This document shows positions 1 to 7,295 of a stretch of DNA of 18,083 nucleotides, piece after piece (position 1 is the stretch's first letter; the number at the start of each line of letters is the position of its first letter). This DNA comes from DATBWZ01 sp036514535 (GTDB lineage Bacteria > JAMCPX01 > DATBWZ01): contig DATBWZ010000099.1 of NCBI GenBank assembly GCA_036514535.1, forward strand, positions 1 through 18,083, written 5' to 3'. The position numbers and the translations under genes are program-made. A model generated the notes under the pieces. It saw nothing but the letters and a program-made list of their open reading frames with translations, was not told the DNA's origin and did not search any database.

Positions 1-548
1 TAGCCTTTGGAGAGCATCTCCCCACTTATAAACCCCTGCCTGACCCGGAAAAATACGGGGATCTTATGAAAAGCAAACGGGATGGCAGGGCAATTATGCT
101 GAATTATCTCACTCCGCATGGAAAGTGGCACATTCATTCTACTTACTATGACAACCACCGGATGTTAACGCTGTCAAGGGGCGGGGAACCTTGCTGGATG
201 AACGATAGCGATGCCAAAGATATAGGAATTAGCGACAACGACTGGGTGGAGATATACAACGATAATGGCGTAATGGTAACAAGGGCAGCTGTAAGCGCGC
301 GCATACCAAGGGGCGTCTGCATGGTGTATCATTCACCGGAGCGAACAATAGCAACACCAAAGGCTCCCATTAGGATGAATAAACGCGGTGGAGGGCACAA
401 CAGTGTAACGCGCACCAGGTTGAACCCTGTCCTGATGATGGGGGGATATGCCCAATTTACCTACGCTTTCAATTATTGGGGACCAACAGGGGTGAACAGA
501 GACACCCATGTTTTGGTGAGGAAGCTAGAAGGTAAAGTGAAATGGTAA
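1..548 (+). CDS. narG: Respiratory nitrate reductase alpha subunit, C-terminal part (5' end cut)
   Basis: The frame is open from base 3 to the stop at 546-548, so only the last 181 residues are visible; the first ATG in frame (66) is internal, not the start. The fragment matches the C-terminal molybdopterin-binding domain of NarG, the cytoplasmic subunit that reduces nitrate to nitrite with quinol electrons. Visible hallmarks are HGKWHIHSTYYDN, LTLSRGGEPCWMNDSDAKD, ISDNDWVEIYNDNG, VYHSPERT, GGGHNSVTRTR and GGYAQFTYAFNYWGPTGVNRD, all characteristic of the NarG family. narH follows after 21 bases with a strong ribosome binding site, so the genes form one operon. The Mo ligand and N-terminal FeS site lie outside the window. 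A nitrite oxidoreductase of the closely related Nitrobacter type cannot be ruled out from this fragment, but the narGHJI-K order favours nitrate reduction. Confidence 0.95.
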   Translation, partial: AFGEHLPTYKPLPDPEKYGDLMKSKRDGRAIMLNYLTPHGKWHIHSTYYDNHRMLTLSRGGEPCWMNDSDAKDIGISDNDWVEIYNDNGVMVTRAAVSARIPRGVCMVYHSPERTIATPKAPIRMNKRGGGHNSVTRTRLNPVLMMGGYAQFTYAFNYWGPTGVNRDTHVLVRKLEGKVKW

Positions 549-569
549 TTAGCAAGGAGGTATGAATAT

Positions 570-2057
570 ATGAATATTCGCGCTCAGGTTTCAATGGTTT
601 TTCACCTTGATAAATGCATAGGCTGTCACACCTGCAGCGTTTCCTGCAAGAACATCTGGACTGATCGCAAGGGAAGCGAATATATGTGGTGGAACAATGT
701 GGAAACAAAACCTGGAACAGGCTATCCAACTCTTTGGGAAGACCAGGGGAAATATAAAGGCGGATGGGAGAAAAAGAATGATAAACTGCTGCTTAAACTG
801 CAGGGTAAGGTTGGCACATTTACCAATATATTCTTCAACCCATACCTGCCTACTGTTGATGATTATTATGAACCATGGACATATAAATATGAAGACCTGT
901 TTAATTCTCCGGAATCGGACGATCAGCCTACTGCCAGGCCTGTCTCTATGATTACCGGTAAGCCAGTTGATATTGAAGCAGGACCTAATTGGGATGATGA
1001 CCTCGGCGGTTCACCTATTTATGCTGAAAACGATCCCAATCTTGAATCATTAAATCCGGAAGAAAGAAGGCTTCTGTTTGAATTTGAAAGAATGGTATTT
1101 TTTTACATTCCGCGCATCTGCAATCACTGTTTGAACCCTGGTTGTATTGCTGCATGTCCTGCCGGGGCTATATACAAGCGCGGTGAAGACGGAATAATTC
1201 TTGTAAACCAGGATAAATGCCGTGGTTGGCGCGTATGTATCTCGGGTTGTCCTTACAAAAAAGTCTATTACAACTGGGCAACGGGTAAATCAGAAAAATG
1301 CATCCTCTGTTATCCGAGACAGGAGACCGGCCAGGCTCCCGCATGCTTTCATTCGTGCGTTGGTCGCATACGATATTTGGGAGTTCTTCTTTATGATGCT
1401 GACAGGATTGAAAATACGGCTAAGGTTTCAGATAGGAACATTGTTGAATCACATAGGGATATGATCGTGGACCCTTTTGATAGAAGCGTAATAACTTCGG
1501 CACAAAAGAACGGAATACATCCGCAAATTATTGAATCTGCCCGGAAGTCGCCAATTTACCGCTTTGTAAAAGAATGGAAGATTGCGCTTCCTCTGCATCC
1601 GGAATTCCGCACTATTCCTATGCTTTTCTATATTCCGCCTTTGCTTCCTGTAATGGCATCAAAAGAAGGCCCCGTTCTTTCCCTTGCCAGTGATTTTTTC
1701 AGCACTCTTGAAAGTGCCAGAGTACCATTGAGACTTATGGCTAAACTGTTTACCGGTGGGAATGAAGATATTATTAAAACCGTTTACAAAAAACTTATGG
1801 CAGTGAGGGTATATAAGCGGGGAAAAAATGTTAGCGATATAGCTGATAAAGTGGTCAAGCAGATGATAGACGAATCCGGTATGACTGTTGAAGAGGCAGA
1901 GGCTATATTTAGAATTACATCCCTGCCAACTTTCGAAGATAGGTTTGTGATCCCTTCATTCATGCGGGAAATGGCTATTGAATCAACGGAGAATACTCAA
2001 GTTCATAAGACTGAGGCAGGGTTCGGATTACGTAAAAAACCTGAAAGAGGTTTGTAA
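570..2057 (+). CDS. narH: Respiratory nitrate reductase beta subunit (four FeS clusters)
   Basis: NarH passes electrons from the haem subunit NarI to NarG through one [3Fe-4S] and three [4Fe-4S] clusters. At 495 residues it is close to the usual length of about 510. All four cysteine groups are visible: C16/C19/C22/C26 (CIGCHTCSVSCKNIW), C184/C187/C192/C196 (CNHCLNPGCIAACP), C217-W220-C223-C227 (CRGWRVCISGCP) and C244/C247/C259/C263. Tryptophan replacing the second cysteine of the third group is the known NarH feature that creates the [3Fe-4S] cluster. The segment GRIRYLGVLLYDADRI is a further family signature. The ATG at 570 is preceded by AAGGAGG (554-560). narJ follows 8 bases after the stop. 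No ligand is missing, so the subunit looks fully functional. Confidence 0.97.
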   Translation: MNIRAQVSMVFHLDKCIGCHTCSVSCKNIWTDRKGSEYMWWNNVETKPGTGYPTLWEDQGKYKGGWEKKNDKLLLKLQGKVGTFTNIFFNPYLPTVDDYYEPWTYKYEDLFNSPESDDQPTARPVSMITGKPVDIEAGPNWDDDLGGSPIYAENDPNLESLNPEERRLLFEFERMVFFYIPRICNHCLNPGCIAACPAGAIYKRGEDGIILVNQDKCRGWRVCISGCPYKKVYYNWATGKSEKCILCYPRQETGQAPACFHSCVGRIRYLGVLLYDADRIENTAKVSDRNIVESHRDMIVDPFDRSVITSAQKNGIHPQIIESARKSPIYRFVKEWKIALPLHPEFRTIPMLFYIPPLLPVMASKEGPVLSLASDFFSTLESARVPLRLMAKLFTGGNEDIIKTVYKKLMAVRVYKRGKNVSDIADKVVKQMIDESGMTVEEAEAIFRITSLPTFEDRFVIPSFMREMAIESTENTQVHKTEAGFGLRKKPERGL

Positions 2058-2065
2058 GGTTGTGG

Positions 2066-2629
2066 ATGAAGGTTTATGCTTTTTCAGATAACTTGAATAT
2101 ACTTGTCCGATTGCTGGAATACCCATTGGCAGGGAGTCTTGAGTACTTGAAGAATTTTGATCCAAATTCAATCTCTGATAATGAGGCAGAAAAATTAATC
2201 AGGAAATTCCTGCAATTTATAGGAATTACAAATCTGGATACTGTTCAGGAGTTATATGCGACAACATTTGATCTCCAGCCTTCGTGTTATCCTTATATAG
2301 GATACCATCTCTTTGGCGAGGATTACAGACGCGGGTCCTTCATGGCAAAATTGAAGGAGGTCTACAGGGATTACAAATATGACTACAATGAGAAGGAATT
2401 GCCCGATCATGTATCTGTAGTTCTGGGGTTTTTACCCAGATACGACAACGAGGAAGAAAGGGTGGAATTTATTGAGTTCTGTCTTTTGCCATCCGTTGAA
2501 AAAATGGAACAGGGGTTGTCAGATGGCAATCCTTATAAAGATCCTATCAGGGCGCTATTAATTATATTGAGGAAAGAACTATCAAATAGCAAAAAACAGG
2601 GATTACCCACGATTTTTGCAGTAAAATAA
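2066..2629 (+). CDS. narJ: Nitrate reductase assembly chaperone NarJ
   Basis: This 187-residue protein is a TorD/NarJ-family cytoplasmic chaperone. It binds apo-NarG and holds the NarGH complex until the molybdenum cofactor and FeS clusters are inserted, and is not part of the mature enzyme. Recognisable family segments are LVRLLEYPL near the N-terminus, ELYATTFDLQPSCYPYIGYH, LFGEDYRRGSFMAKLKEVYRD and LPDHVSVVLGFLP. I chose ATG 2066 because AAGG at 2056-2059 lies six bases upstream. The in-frame TTG at 2060 adds two residues but sits directly against that site. The gene lies between narH (8-base gap) and narI (14-base gap to its ATG), the standard narGHJI position. A length a little under that of the E. 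coli protein (about 236) is common in the family. Confidence 0.93.
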   Translation: MKVYAFSDNLNILVRLLEYPLAGSLEYLKNFDPNSISDNEAEKLIRKFLQFIGITNLDTVQELYATTFDLQPSCYPYIGYHLFGEDYRRGSFMAKLKEVYRDYKYDYNEKELPDHVSVVLGFLPRYDNEEERVEFIEFCLLPSVEKMEQGLSDGNPYKDPIRALLIILRKELSNSKKQGLPTIFAVK

Positions 2630-2643
2630 AGGAGGTGATAACC

Positions 2644-3315
2644 ATGGGAGATTTAATACTTTTTGCTGTTACTCCATATATAGCAATGATTCTTGCGGTA
2701 GTTGTTGGGCTATACCGGTACTTCGGCAATCGCTTTTCCTATTCCAGTATTTCTTCCCAGTTTCTTGAAAACAGGCAGCTCTTTTGGGGATCAGTGCCAT
2801 GGCACTACGGGATTATTTTAATTTTGCTTGCGCATGTTTTTGCTGCGGTTTTTCCGTCCGCAGGGGAATCATTATTGAGAAACACGACAAGACTTTATTT
2901 TATGGAAATTTCCGGTTGGATACTTGCTCTGTTATCAGTTACAGGGTTAACACTGCTTATATTTCGAAGAATTATATCCCCGAGGGTGCAATCAGTTACA
3001 TCGGTTATGGACTGGGTACTCCTTGCAGATCTTCTACTCCAGATAATTCTCGGGTTTTATATTGCAATCTTCTACCGCTGGGGCGGACTGTGGTACATTC
3101 ATACTGTAACTCCATGGCTCGCGTCTATTTTTAGATTAAACCCTCAGATAAATTACATCACACCGCTTCCATTGCTTGTTAAACTGCATATATTCAACGG
3201 TTTTATTGTTATTGCTCTTTTCCCGTTCACAAGACTCGTTCATATTGTTACGCTTCCAATAACATATCTCTGGCGTCCATACCAGGTGGTTATTTGGAAC
3301 AGAAGAGGAGGTTAA
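2644..3315 (+). CDS. narI: Respiratory nitrate reductase gamma subunit (dihaem cytochrome b)
   Basis: NarI anchors NarGH to the inner membrane, oxidises quinol and carries two b haems. The protein has 223 residues (E. coli 225) and about five hydrophobic helices. The four haem-ligand histidines are visible as H54 and H64 (WGSVPWHYGIILILLAHVF) and H182 and H200 (KLHIFNGF, FTRLVHIVTLP). Their 10- and 18-residue spacings equal those of E. coli NarI (H56/H66 and H187/H205). ATG 2644 is the start: GGAGGTGAT at 2631-2639 sits four bases ahead of it, whereas the upstream in-frame GTG at 2635 overlaps this ribosome binding site. The gene ends two bases before the GTG of narK, so translation is probably coupled. 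Confidence 0.96.
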   Translation: MGDLILFAVTPYIAMILAVVVGLYRYFGNRFSYSSISSQFLENRQLFWGSVPWHYGIILILLAHVFAAVFPSAGESLLRNTTRLYFMEISGWILALLSVTGLTLLIFRRIISPRVQSVTSVMDWVLLADLLLQIILGFYIAIFYRWGGLWYIHTVTPWLASIFRLNPQINYITPLPLLVKLHIFNGFIVIALFPFTRLVHIVTLPITYLWRPYQVVIWNRRGG

Positions 3316-3317
3316 AA

Positions 3318-4625
3318 GTGAACTCTCAGGAATTAATAGAGAAATATAAGATTAAAGGCAGTCCAGAACTTGGGGTTATTGCTGCAACTTTTGGTTTTTT
3401 TGTAGGTTTTGCAGCGGTTTCGTTATATGGTCCAGCGGCAAAAAATTTCAAGGATATTATGGGGCTATCTGGGATTATGCTCGGATTCTTTGTTGCTGCT
3501 CCACAGCTGACAGGTTCTTTACTGAGAATCCCTTTCGGCGCCTGGGTTGATAAGGAAGGAGGTAAAAAACCTTTTTTAATTCTTCTGTTTCTTTCTATTC
3601 TTGGAATGGCAGGTCTTATCACGCTTCTTTTGTTTTATTATCCCGATAGACTCACCATTGAGATGTACCCGCTGGTGCTCCTGCTTGGGTTTCTGAGCGG
3701 TTGCGGTGTTGCTACTTTTTCAGTAGGTGTTCCTCAAACATCATACTGGTTTCCCAAGAATAAACAGGGATTTGCTCTCGGAGCATATGCCGGGATTGGT
3801 AACACAGCGCCTGGGTTATTCACACTTTTACTTCCTCTGGCGCTGATTGGACTGGGACTTACTGGAGCATATACATTATGGTTTATCTTTCTTATAATTG
3901 GCACAGTAATATATGCAGTTATTGCTAAGGATGCGTATTACTTTCAGATTGTAAAACAGTGCGGTTCAAGAGAAGAGGCGGTAAAATCTGCCCGGGAATT
4001 GGGGCAAGAATTGATTCCTTCCGGGAAATTTATTGATGCGTTGAAAATATCCGCAGGAATTGGAAGGACATGGGCATTGGTTTTTCTTTATTTCACATCC
4101 TTTGGCGGATTTCTTGCACTGACAGTATGGTTTCCTGTATATTGGAGCCTGTATCATGATGTGGGGATAAGGGGCGCCGGTGTGTTAACGGCTGTCTTCT
4201 TTTCGTTGCATGCTTCTTTTGCCAGGGTGTATGGTGGAGTTATAAGCGACAGGATCGGAGGGGAAATGACCGCAATTATAAGTTTTTCATTGGTCCTGGT
4301 CGGGGCTATTCTTCTTATGTTTGCAAGTAATTTTGCTACAGCATTAACCGGCGCTATATTTATAGGTGGTGGAATGGGTATTTCCAATGCTGCTGTCTTC
4401 AAACTTGTCGTAAAGTATATTCCGGAGGCAGTCGGTGGAGCATCAGGATTGGTGGGCGGAGTCGGTGCATTCGGAGGATTTGTTGTTCCGCCGCTACTCG
4501 GCATATTTGTAGATGCATTTGGCAGGGAGGGATATGCAAAGGGATTTATTATTTATGTTATTCTTGCGATTATATCGATCGCAATATCATATTTTCTTAA
4601 TAGAATAAAAGTGCCAGAGCATTAA
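3318..4625 (+). CDS. narK: NarK-type nitrate/nitrite transporter (MFS)
   Basis: This is a 435-residue major facilitator protein of the nitrate/nitrite porter family, predicted to have about 12 transmembrane helices and to import nitrate or exchange it for nitrite. The two family signatures are visible: GAYAGIGNTAPG (residues 155-166) in the fifth helix region and GGGMGISNAAVFKLV (350-364) in the eleventh. R70 (LLRIPFGAWVDKEGG) and R303 (FARVYGGVISDRIGG) match the two arginines that bind the anion in E. coli NarK. GTG 3318 is preferred because GAGGAGG (3305-3311) lies six bases upstream; an in-frame TTG at 3294 would start inside narI. The gene closes the nar operon and is followed by the convergent acyl-CoA dehydrogenase operon. 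Whether it is an H+ symporter or an antiporter cannot be told here. Confidence 0.93.
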   Translation: MNSQELIEKYKIKGSPELGVIAATFGFFVGFAAVSLYGPAAKNFKDIMGLSGIMLGFFVAAPQLTGSLLRIPFGAWVDKEGGKKPFLILLFLSILGMAGLITLLLFYYPDRLTIEMYPLVLLLGFLSGCGVATFSVGVPQTSYWFPKNKQGFALGAYAGIGNTAPGLFTLLLPLALIGLGLTGAYTLWFIFLIIGTVIYAVIAKDAYYFQIVKQCGSREEAVKSARELGQELIPSGKFIDALKISAGIGRTWALVFLYFTSFGGFLALTVWFPVYWSLYHDVGIRGAGVLTAVFFSLHASFARVYGGVISDRIGGEMTAIISFSLVLVGAILLMFASNFATALTGAIFIGGGMGISNAAVFKLVVKYIPEAVGGASGLVGGVGAFGGFVVPPLLGIFVDAFGREGYAKGFIIYVILAIISIAISYFLNRIKVPEH

Positions 4626-4641
4626 AATCTTATTTATTTCA

Positions 4642-4692
4642 GCATAATTAGTTTTTCTATGCAATATTTTTTATCTTCTACGATAAAATATT
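4642..4692. terminator. AT-rich hairpins in the convergent gap after narK
   Basis: The 86-base gap between narK and the converging dehydrogenase gene holds two weak dyads. GCATA (4642-4646) pairs with TATGC (4658-4662) and is followed by a T-rich run. AATATTTTTTATC (4663-4675) pairs with GATAAAATATT (4682-4692) around a six-base loop with a two-base bulge. Position and composition fit a weak, perhaps bidirectional terminator, but neither stem is GC-rich, so this is an inference. Confidence 0.3.
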
Positions 4693-4711
4693 TCCTCCGG
4701 CGCTTTGTTCC

Positions 4712-5932
4712 CTATGCCGCTGATTCTCCTGAGATTTCCATCAGCCTTCTTGATATGACGATTCTTTGTACCTGGCCTGTGCCCTCAAATATATCAAATA
4801 CCTTTATATCCCTGAACCACTTTTCAACAGGATGGTCATTCAGGCATCCGTGGCCTCCCATTACCTGTATTGCATTGATGCAGGCCTCCATTGCTATCTG
4901 CGCAGCATAAGCTTTTGCCATGGAGGCTTCCTTTGCATTAGGCTGTTTCATATCAAGCATGTATGCTGCTTTCCAGGTGAGGAGTCTTGCTGCCTCAATT
5001 TTTCTTGCCATAGTGGCAAAGATATCCTTTATGGTCTGATATTTGGGTATTGGTCTGGATAGCGGGTAGTTTTCCTTAACCCAGTTAAGTGAATATTCGT
5101 ATGCGGCCCTTGCGATGCCGGTCGCCATAGCTGCGACCATTGGTCTTGATGCGTCAAATGTGCCCATTGCTCCTTTAAAACCGGCTTTCTTCTCGTAGTA
5201 CTCCTCTCCACCAAGCAGATTGTCCTTGTGCACCTTGCAGTCTTCAAATACAAGTTCAGCCGTCTCGGATGCTCTCAGCCCCATTTTTTCTTCAATTTTT
5301 CCTACCCTGAAACCGGGGGTGCCTTTTTCAATTACGAATGCCCTGTGTCCCGCTCTGCCGAGTTTTTTATCAATTGTGGCAAAGACCACATTCCAGTCTG
5401 CTCTGGCACCGTTTGTGATGAACTGCTTAGCGCCATTTATTATATAATGATTGCCGTCTTTTTTTGCTGTTGCAGCAATGGCAGCCACGTCGGACCCAGC
5501 GCCTGGTTCGGTAAGCGCAAAAGCGCCCCAGTGCGGTTCGTCATCCTTTGTGAGGATGCCAAAAAAGCGTTTCTGCTGGTCCGGAGTTCCCATGATGCGC
5601 ACTGGCGGCTCGCCAAGTCCTGGTCCGGGAAAACTTAGCACAATCCCGGCATCACCCCAAGCAATCTCTTCTGCCGCGACTATCGTGATTCTGTGTACCT
5701 GGCTTACTCCTTTTCTGTCTTTTGTTTCGCCAACTCCTTCGCCCTCTCCGCCTGCTTCTTTTGGAGATGGTCCCATGCTGATGCCCATCTTTGCTACCAT
5801 TTTCAGAAAGTCTCTGGGAACCTCGCCAGTTTTGTCAGCTTCCATAGCAATAGGCCTGATCTGGCTTTCTGCGAAAAAGTGAACCATTTGTTTAATGTTT
5901 TTTTGTGCTTCAGATAGTTCAAAGTTAATCAT
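4712..5932 (-). CDS. Acyl-CoA dehydrogenase with intact catalytic glutamate
   Basis: This 406-residue flavoprotein belongs to the acyl-CoA dehydrogenase family, which forms the alpha-beta double bond of acyl-CoA thioesters and passes electrons to electron-transfer flavoprotein. The FAD/substrate motif FALTEPGAGSDVAA (138-151), YIINGAKQFITNG (163-175) and C-terminal VMGGHGCLNDHPVEKWFRD (357-375) are clear. E383 in IFEGTGQVQR is at the position of the catalytic base of medium- and short-chain enzymes (FEGT/YEGT). The start is ATG 5932, with GGAGG about six bases upstream; the open frame continues to 6061 but that part overlaps the neighbouring gene. Between the GG of residues 61-62 and the EEIAWG helix the protein is about 13 residues longer than human MCAD, in a charged Gly/Glu/Lys-rich loop. 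It is the second gene of a two-gene operon, 23 bases after its paralogue. The substrate is unknown. Confidence 0.9.
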   Translation of the reverse strand: MINFELSEAQKNIKQMVHFFAESQIRPIAMEADKTGEVPRDFLKMVAKMGISMGPSPKEAGGEGEGVGETKDRKGVSQVHRITIVAAEEIAWGDAGIVLSFPGPGLGEPPVRIMGTPDQQKRFFGILTKDDEPHWGAFALTEPGAGSDVAAIAATAKKDGNHYIINGAKQFITNGARADWNVVFATIDKKLGRAGHRAFVIEKGTPGFRVGKIEEKMGLRASETAELVFEDCKVHKDNLLGGEEYYEKKAGFKGAMGTFDASRPMVAAMATGIARAAYEYSLNWVKENYPLSRPIPKYQTIKDIFATMARKIEAARLLTWKAAYMLDMKQPNAKEASMAKAYAAQIAMEACINAIQVMGGHGCLNDHPVEKWFRDIKVFDIFEGTGQVQRIVISRRLMEISGESAA

Positions 5933-5955
5933 ATTAGTCCTCCATTCTCCGGATT

Positions 5956-7119
5956 TCAGGACACATCTGTATAGATCCCCGCGATATCGTTGAAAATTCT
6001 CTGATTCTGTCCCTGAGTTGTACCTATTACAAGCCCCATTGTTTTTGCATCGCGCATCCATTTCTCAACAGGATGATCCTGAATGTATCCGTGTCCTCCG
6101 AGTATCTGGACGGCATTGTTTGCGACCGTCATTGCCATCTCATTTGCCTGGACAAATGACATGGAAACCGCCAGTGAAGCCGGTTCTCCTTGATCCAGAT
6201 GCCATGCTGCTTTCCATACCAGCCATCGTGCTGCGTCCACTTCGGTTGCCATATCTGCGAGCATAAAGCTTAACCCCTGATGCTGACCTATTGGTTTCCC
6301 GAAGGCTTCCCGCACCTTTGAATATTCAACAGCGTAGTCCAGCGCTGCCTTTCCGAGTCCAACCGCCCTTGCTGCATGTATAACGCGTATTCTTTCATAC
6401 ATACCCTGCATACCCTTCTTAAGCGGTGTTCCATTCAGGAGATTTTCTGACGGAACCTTCACGTTCTCAAGTGCTATTTCCGTGATAGAGCAGGTGTTAA
6501 GTCCAAGCAACTCCAGCTTTCTGGTAATTTTTATACCGGGAACGCCTTTTTCAATGACAAAGGCGCCAATCCCGTCCATGCCCTTGCTTCTGTCAATCAC
6601 AGCAAAAACAACATGGATATCAGCAGTTCCACCGTAGTGAATCATGAATTTCTTGCCATTGAGGATATAATAATTATTTTCCTTTTTTGCAGTTGTCTCC
6701 ATCGCAGACATATCCGAATCCATTTTTTCCTCGTATATGCACAGTGAACCAAACTTCGCATAGGCCCCAGGCTGTGAAAAGGGTTCAAGGACCCGCTTTT
6801 TTTGGTTTTCGCTCCCCAATGCAAGGATTGCATAACCAGCAAAGCCCGGACCGGAGAGGGCCATTGCCGCGCCCACATCGCCAAAACTTAATTCCTCCTG
6901 GACGAGGGCCGCTGTTCGCATTCCCAGCCCCATACCGCCATATTCTTGCGGTATGTCAATAGTTGAAAGCCCCATTTCGTGATATTTTCTGAGAGTATTT
7001 TCGGCCACTGAGCCGTTTTTTTCATAGTCCCTCAGTTTCTGCCTGAGTTCGGTCTGGGCGAATTTTCTGACCTGATCAATTATTGCCTGTTCTTCCTCTG
7101 TAGGGCTAAAATCAACCAT
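5956..7119 (-). CDS. Acyl-CoA dehydrogenase-like protein lacking the catalytic glutamate
   Basis: This 387-residue protein has the complete acyl-CoA dehydrogenase fold by sequence (N-terminal helices, IPQEYGGMGLG at 56-66, YILNGKKFMIHYGG, VREAFGKPIGQHQ, ILGGHGYIQDHPVEKWMRDAK). Two active-site elements are altered. The glutamate of the FEGT motif is replaced by isoleucine (I365 in GLVIGTTQGQNQ), and the alternative position used by isovaleryl-CoA dehydrogenase also lacks an acid in my alignment (I243). The usual TEPGAGSD motif reads IYEEKMDSD (128-136). ATG 7119 has AAAGGAGGG six bases upstream. It is the first gene of the operon, with a promoter and palindromic operator ahead of it. It may be a non-catalytic partner of the next gene product, as in the heteromeric FadE pairs of actinobacteria, or an enzyme with different chemistry. 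Family assignment is firm, activity is not. Confidence 0.88.
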   Translation of the reverse strand: MVDFSPTEEEQAIIDQVRKFAQTELRQKLRDYEKNGSVAENTLRKYHEMGLSTIDIPQEYGGMGLGMRTAALVQEELSFGDVGAAMALSGPGFAGYAILALGSENQKKRVLEPFSQPGAYAKFGSLCIYEEKMDSDMSAMETTAKKENNYYILNGKKFMIHYGGTADIHVVFAVIDRSKGMDGIGAFVIEKGVPGIKITRKLELLGLNTCSITEIALENVKVPSENLLNGTPLKKGMQGMYERIRVIHAARAVGLGKAALDYAVEYSKVREAFGKPIGQHQGLSFMLADMATEVDAARWLVWKAAWHLDQGEPASLAVSMSFVQANEMAMTVANNAVQILGGHGYIQDHPVEKWMRDAKTMGLVIGTTQGQNQRIFNDIAGIYTDVS

Positions 7120-7175
7120 AATCTCCCTCCTTTATAGTTCTTTAATGGTATGTTACCCTTTTCATATCTGTCTAT

Positions 7176-7195
7176 ATGAATGAACACTCATTCAT
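7176..7195. promoter_or_regulatory. FadR/TetR-type operator palindrome of the dehydrogenase operon
   Basis: ATGAATGAACACTCATTCAT is a perfect palindrome with 8-base arms and a 4-base centre. It closely resembles the operator described for the TetR-family fatty acid degradation repressor FadR of Bacillus subtilis (TGAATGAMTARTCATTCA): both 7-base arms are identical. It lies immediately downstream of the predicted -10 box of the minus-strand dehydrogenase promoter, so a bound repressor would cover the transcription start. No tetR gene is in the window, so the regulator would be encoded elsewhere. Confidence 0.75.
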
Positions 7196-7223
7196 TTTAT
7201 ATATAACTGAACTTGCATGTCAA
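7196..7223 (-). promoter_or_regulatory. Sigma-70 promoter of the acyl-CoA dehydrogenase operon
   Basis: Read on the minus strand, a perfect -35 TTGACA (7223-7218) is followed after 16 bases by TATAAA (7201-7196). The start would be near 7189, inside the palindrome at 7176-7195, giving a leader of about 70 bases before ATG 7119. Confidence 0.65.
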
Positions 7224-7247
7224 GTAAAATTTTTCCCCGGTTTACTC

Positions 7248-7275
7248 TTGACAAAAAAATCTTTCGCTGTATTAT
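7248..7275 (+). promoter_or_regulatory. Sigma-70 promoter of the outer-membrane protein gene
   Basis: A perfect TTGACA (7248-7253) is followed after 16 bases by TATTAT (7270-7275). The predicted start near 7282 falls inside the Fur-type box at 7277-7295. Distance to GTG 7313 leaves room for the GGAGG at 7301-7305. Confidence 0.65.
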
Positions 7276-7276
7276 T

Positions 7277-7295
7277 GAAAATGAAAATTATTTTC
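7277..7295. promoter_or_regulatory. Fur-type iron box
   Basis: GAAAATGAAAATTATTTTC aligns without gaps with the 19-base Fur consensus GATAATGATAATCATTATC at 15 of 19 positions and keeps the hexamer-hexamer-1-inverted hexamer layout. It sits within a longer perfect inverted repeat with 11-base arms (7272-7282 and 7290-7300) around a 7-base spacer. It begins one base after the predicted -10 box, the classical place for repression. The part that is not specific is the high A+T content, so another MerR/Fur-family regulator (such as a zinc or manganese sensor) is possible. Confidence 0.6.

Noticed and set aside
570..3315. Possibility that the nar genes encode a nitrite oxidoreductase
   Set aside because: NarH and NarI keep all nitrate reductase ligands, and narJ, narI and narK are in the standard nitrate reductase order; the oxidative role cannot be excluded for cytoplasmic-type enzymes, but nothing in the sequence favours it.
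3294..3317. Upstream TTG start for narK (also TTG 2060 for narJ, GTG 2635 for narI, ATG 14511 for atpE)
   Set aside because: In each case the upstream codon overlaps or abuts the Shine-Dalgarno sequence, or the preceding gene, while the next in-frame start has correct spacing.
4154..4504. 116-codon proline/threonine-rich minus-strand frame inside narK
   Set aside because: Antisense to transmembrane coding sequence, and its low-complexity composition is what the complement of Gly/Ile/Ala-rich helices yields.
5228..5882. Plus-strand open frames across the acyl-CoA dehydrogenase gene (5228-5638 and 5451-5882)
   Set aside because: Antisense shadows with no recognisable domain; the minus-strand frame carries all family motifs.
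5933..6061. 43-residue N-terminal extension of the downstream acyl-CoA dehydrogenase
   Set aside because: It would be encoded within the end of the upstream gene in another frame, has no family similarity, and a good ribosome binding site supports ATG 5932.
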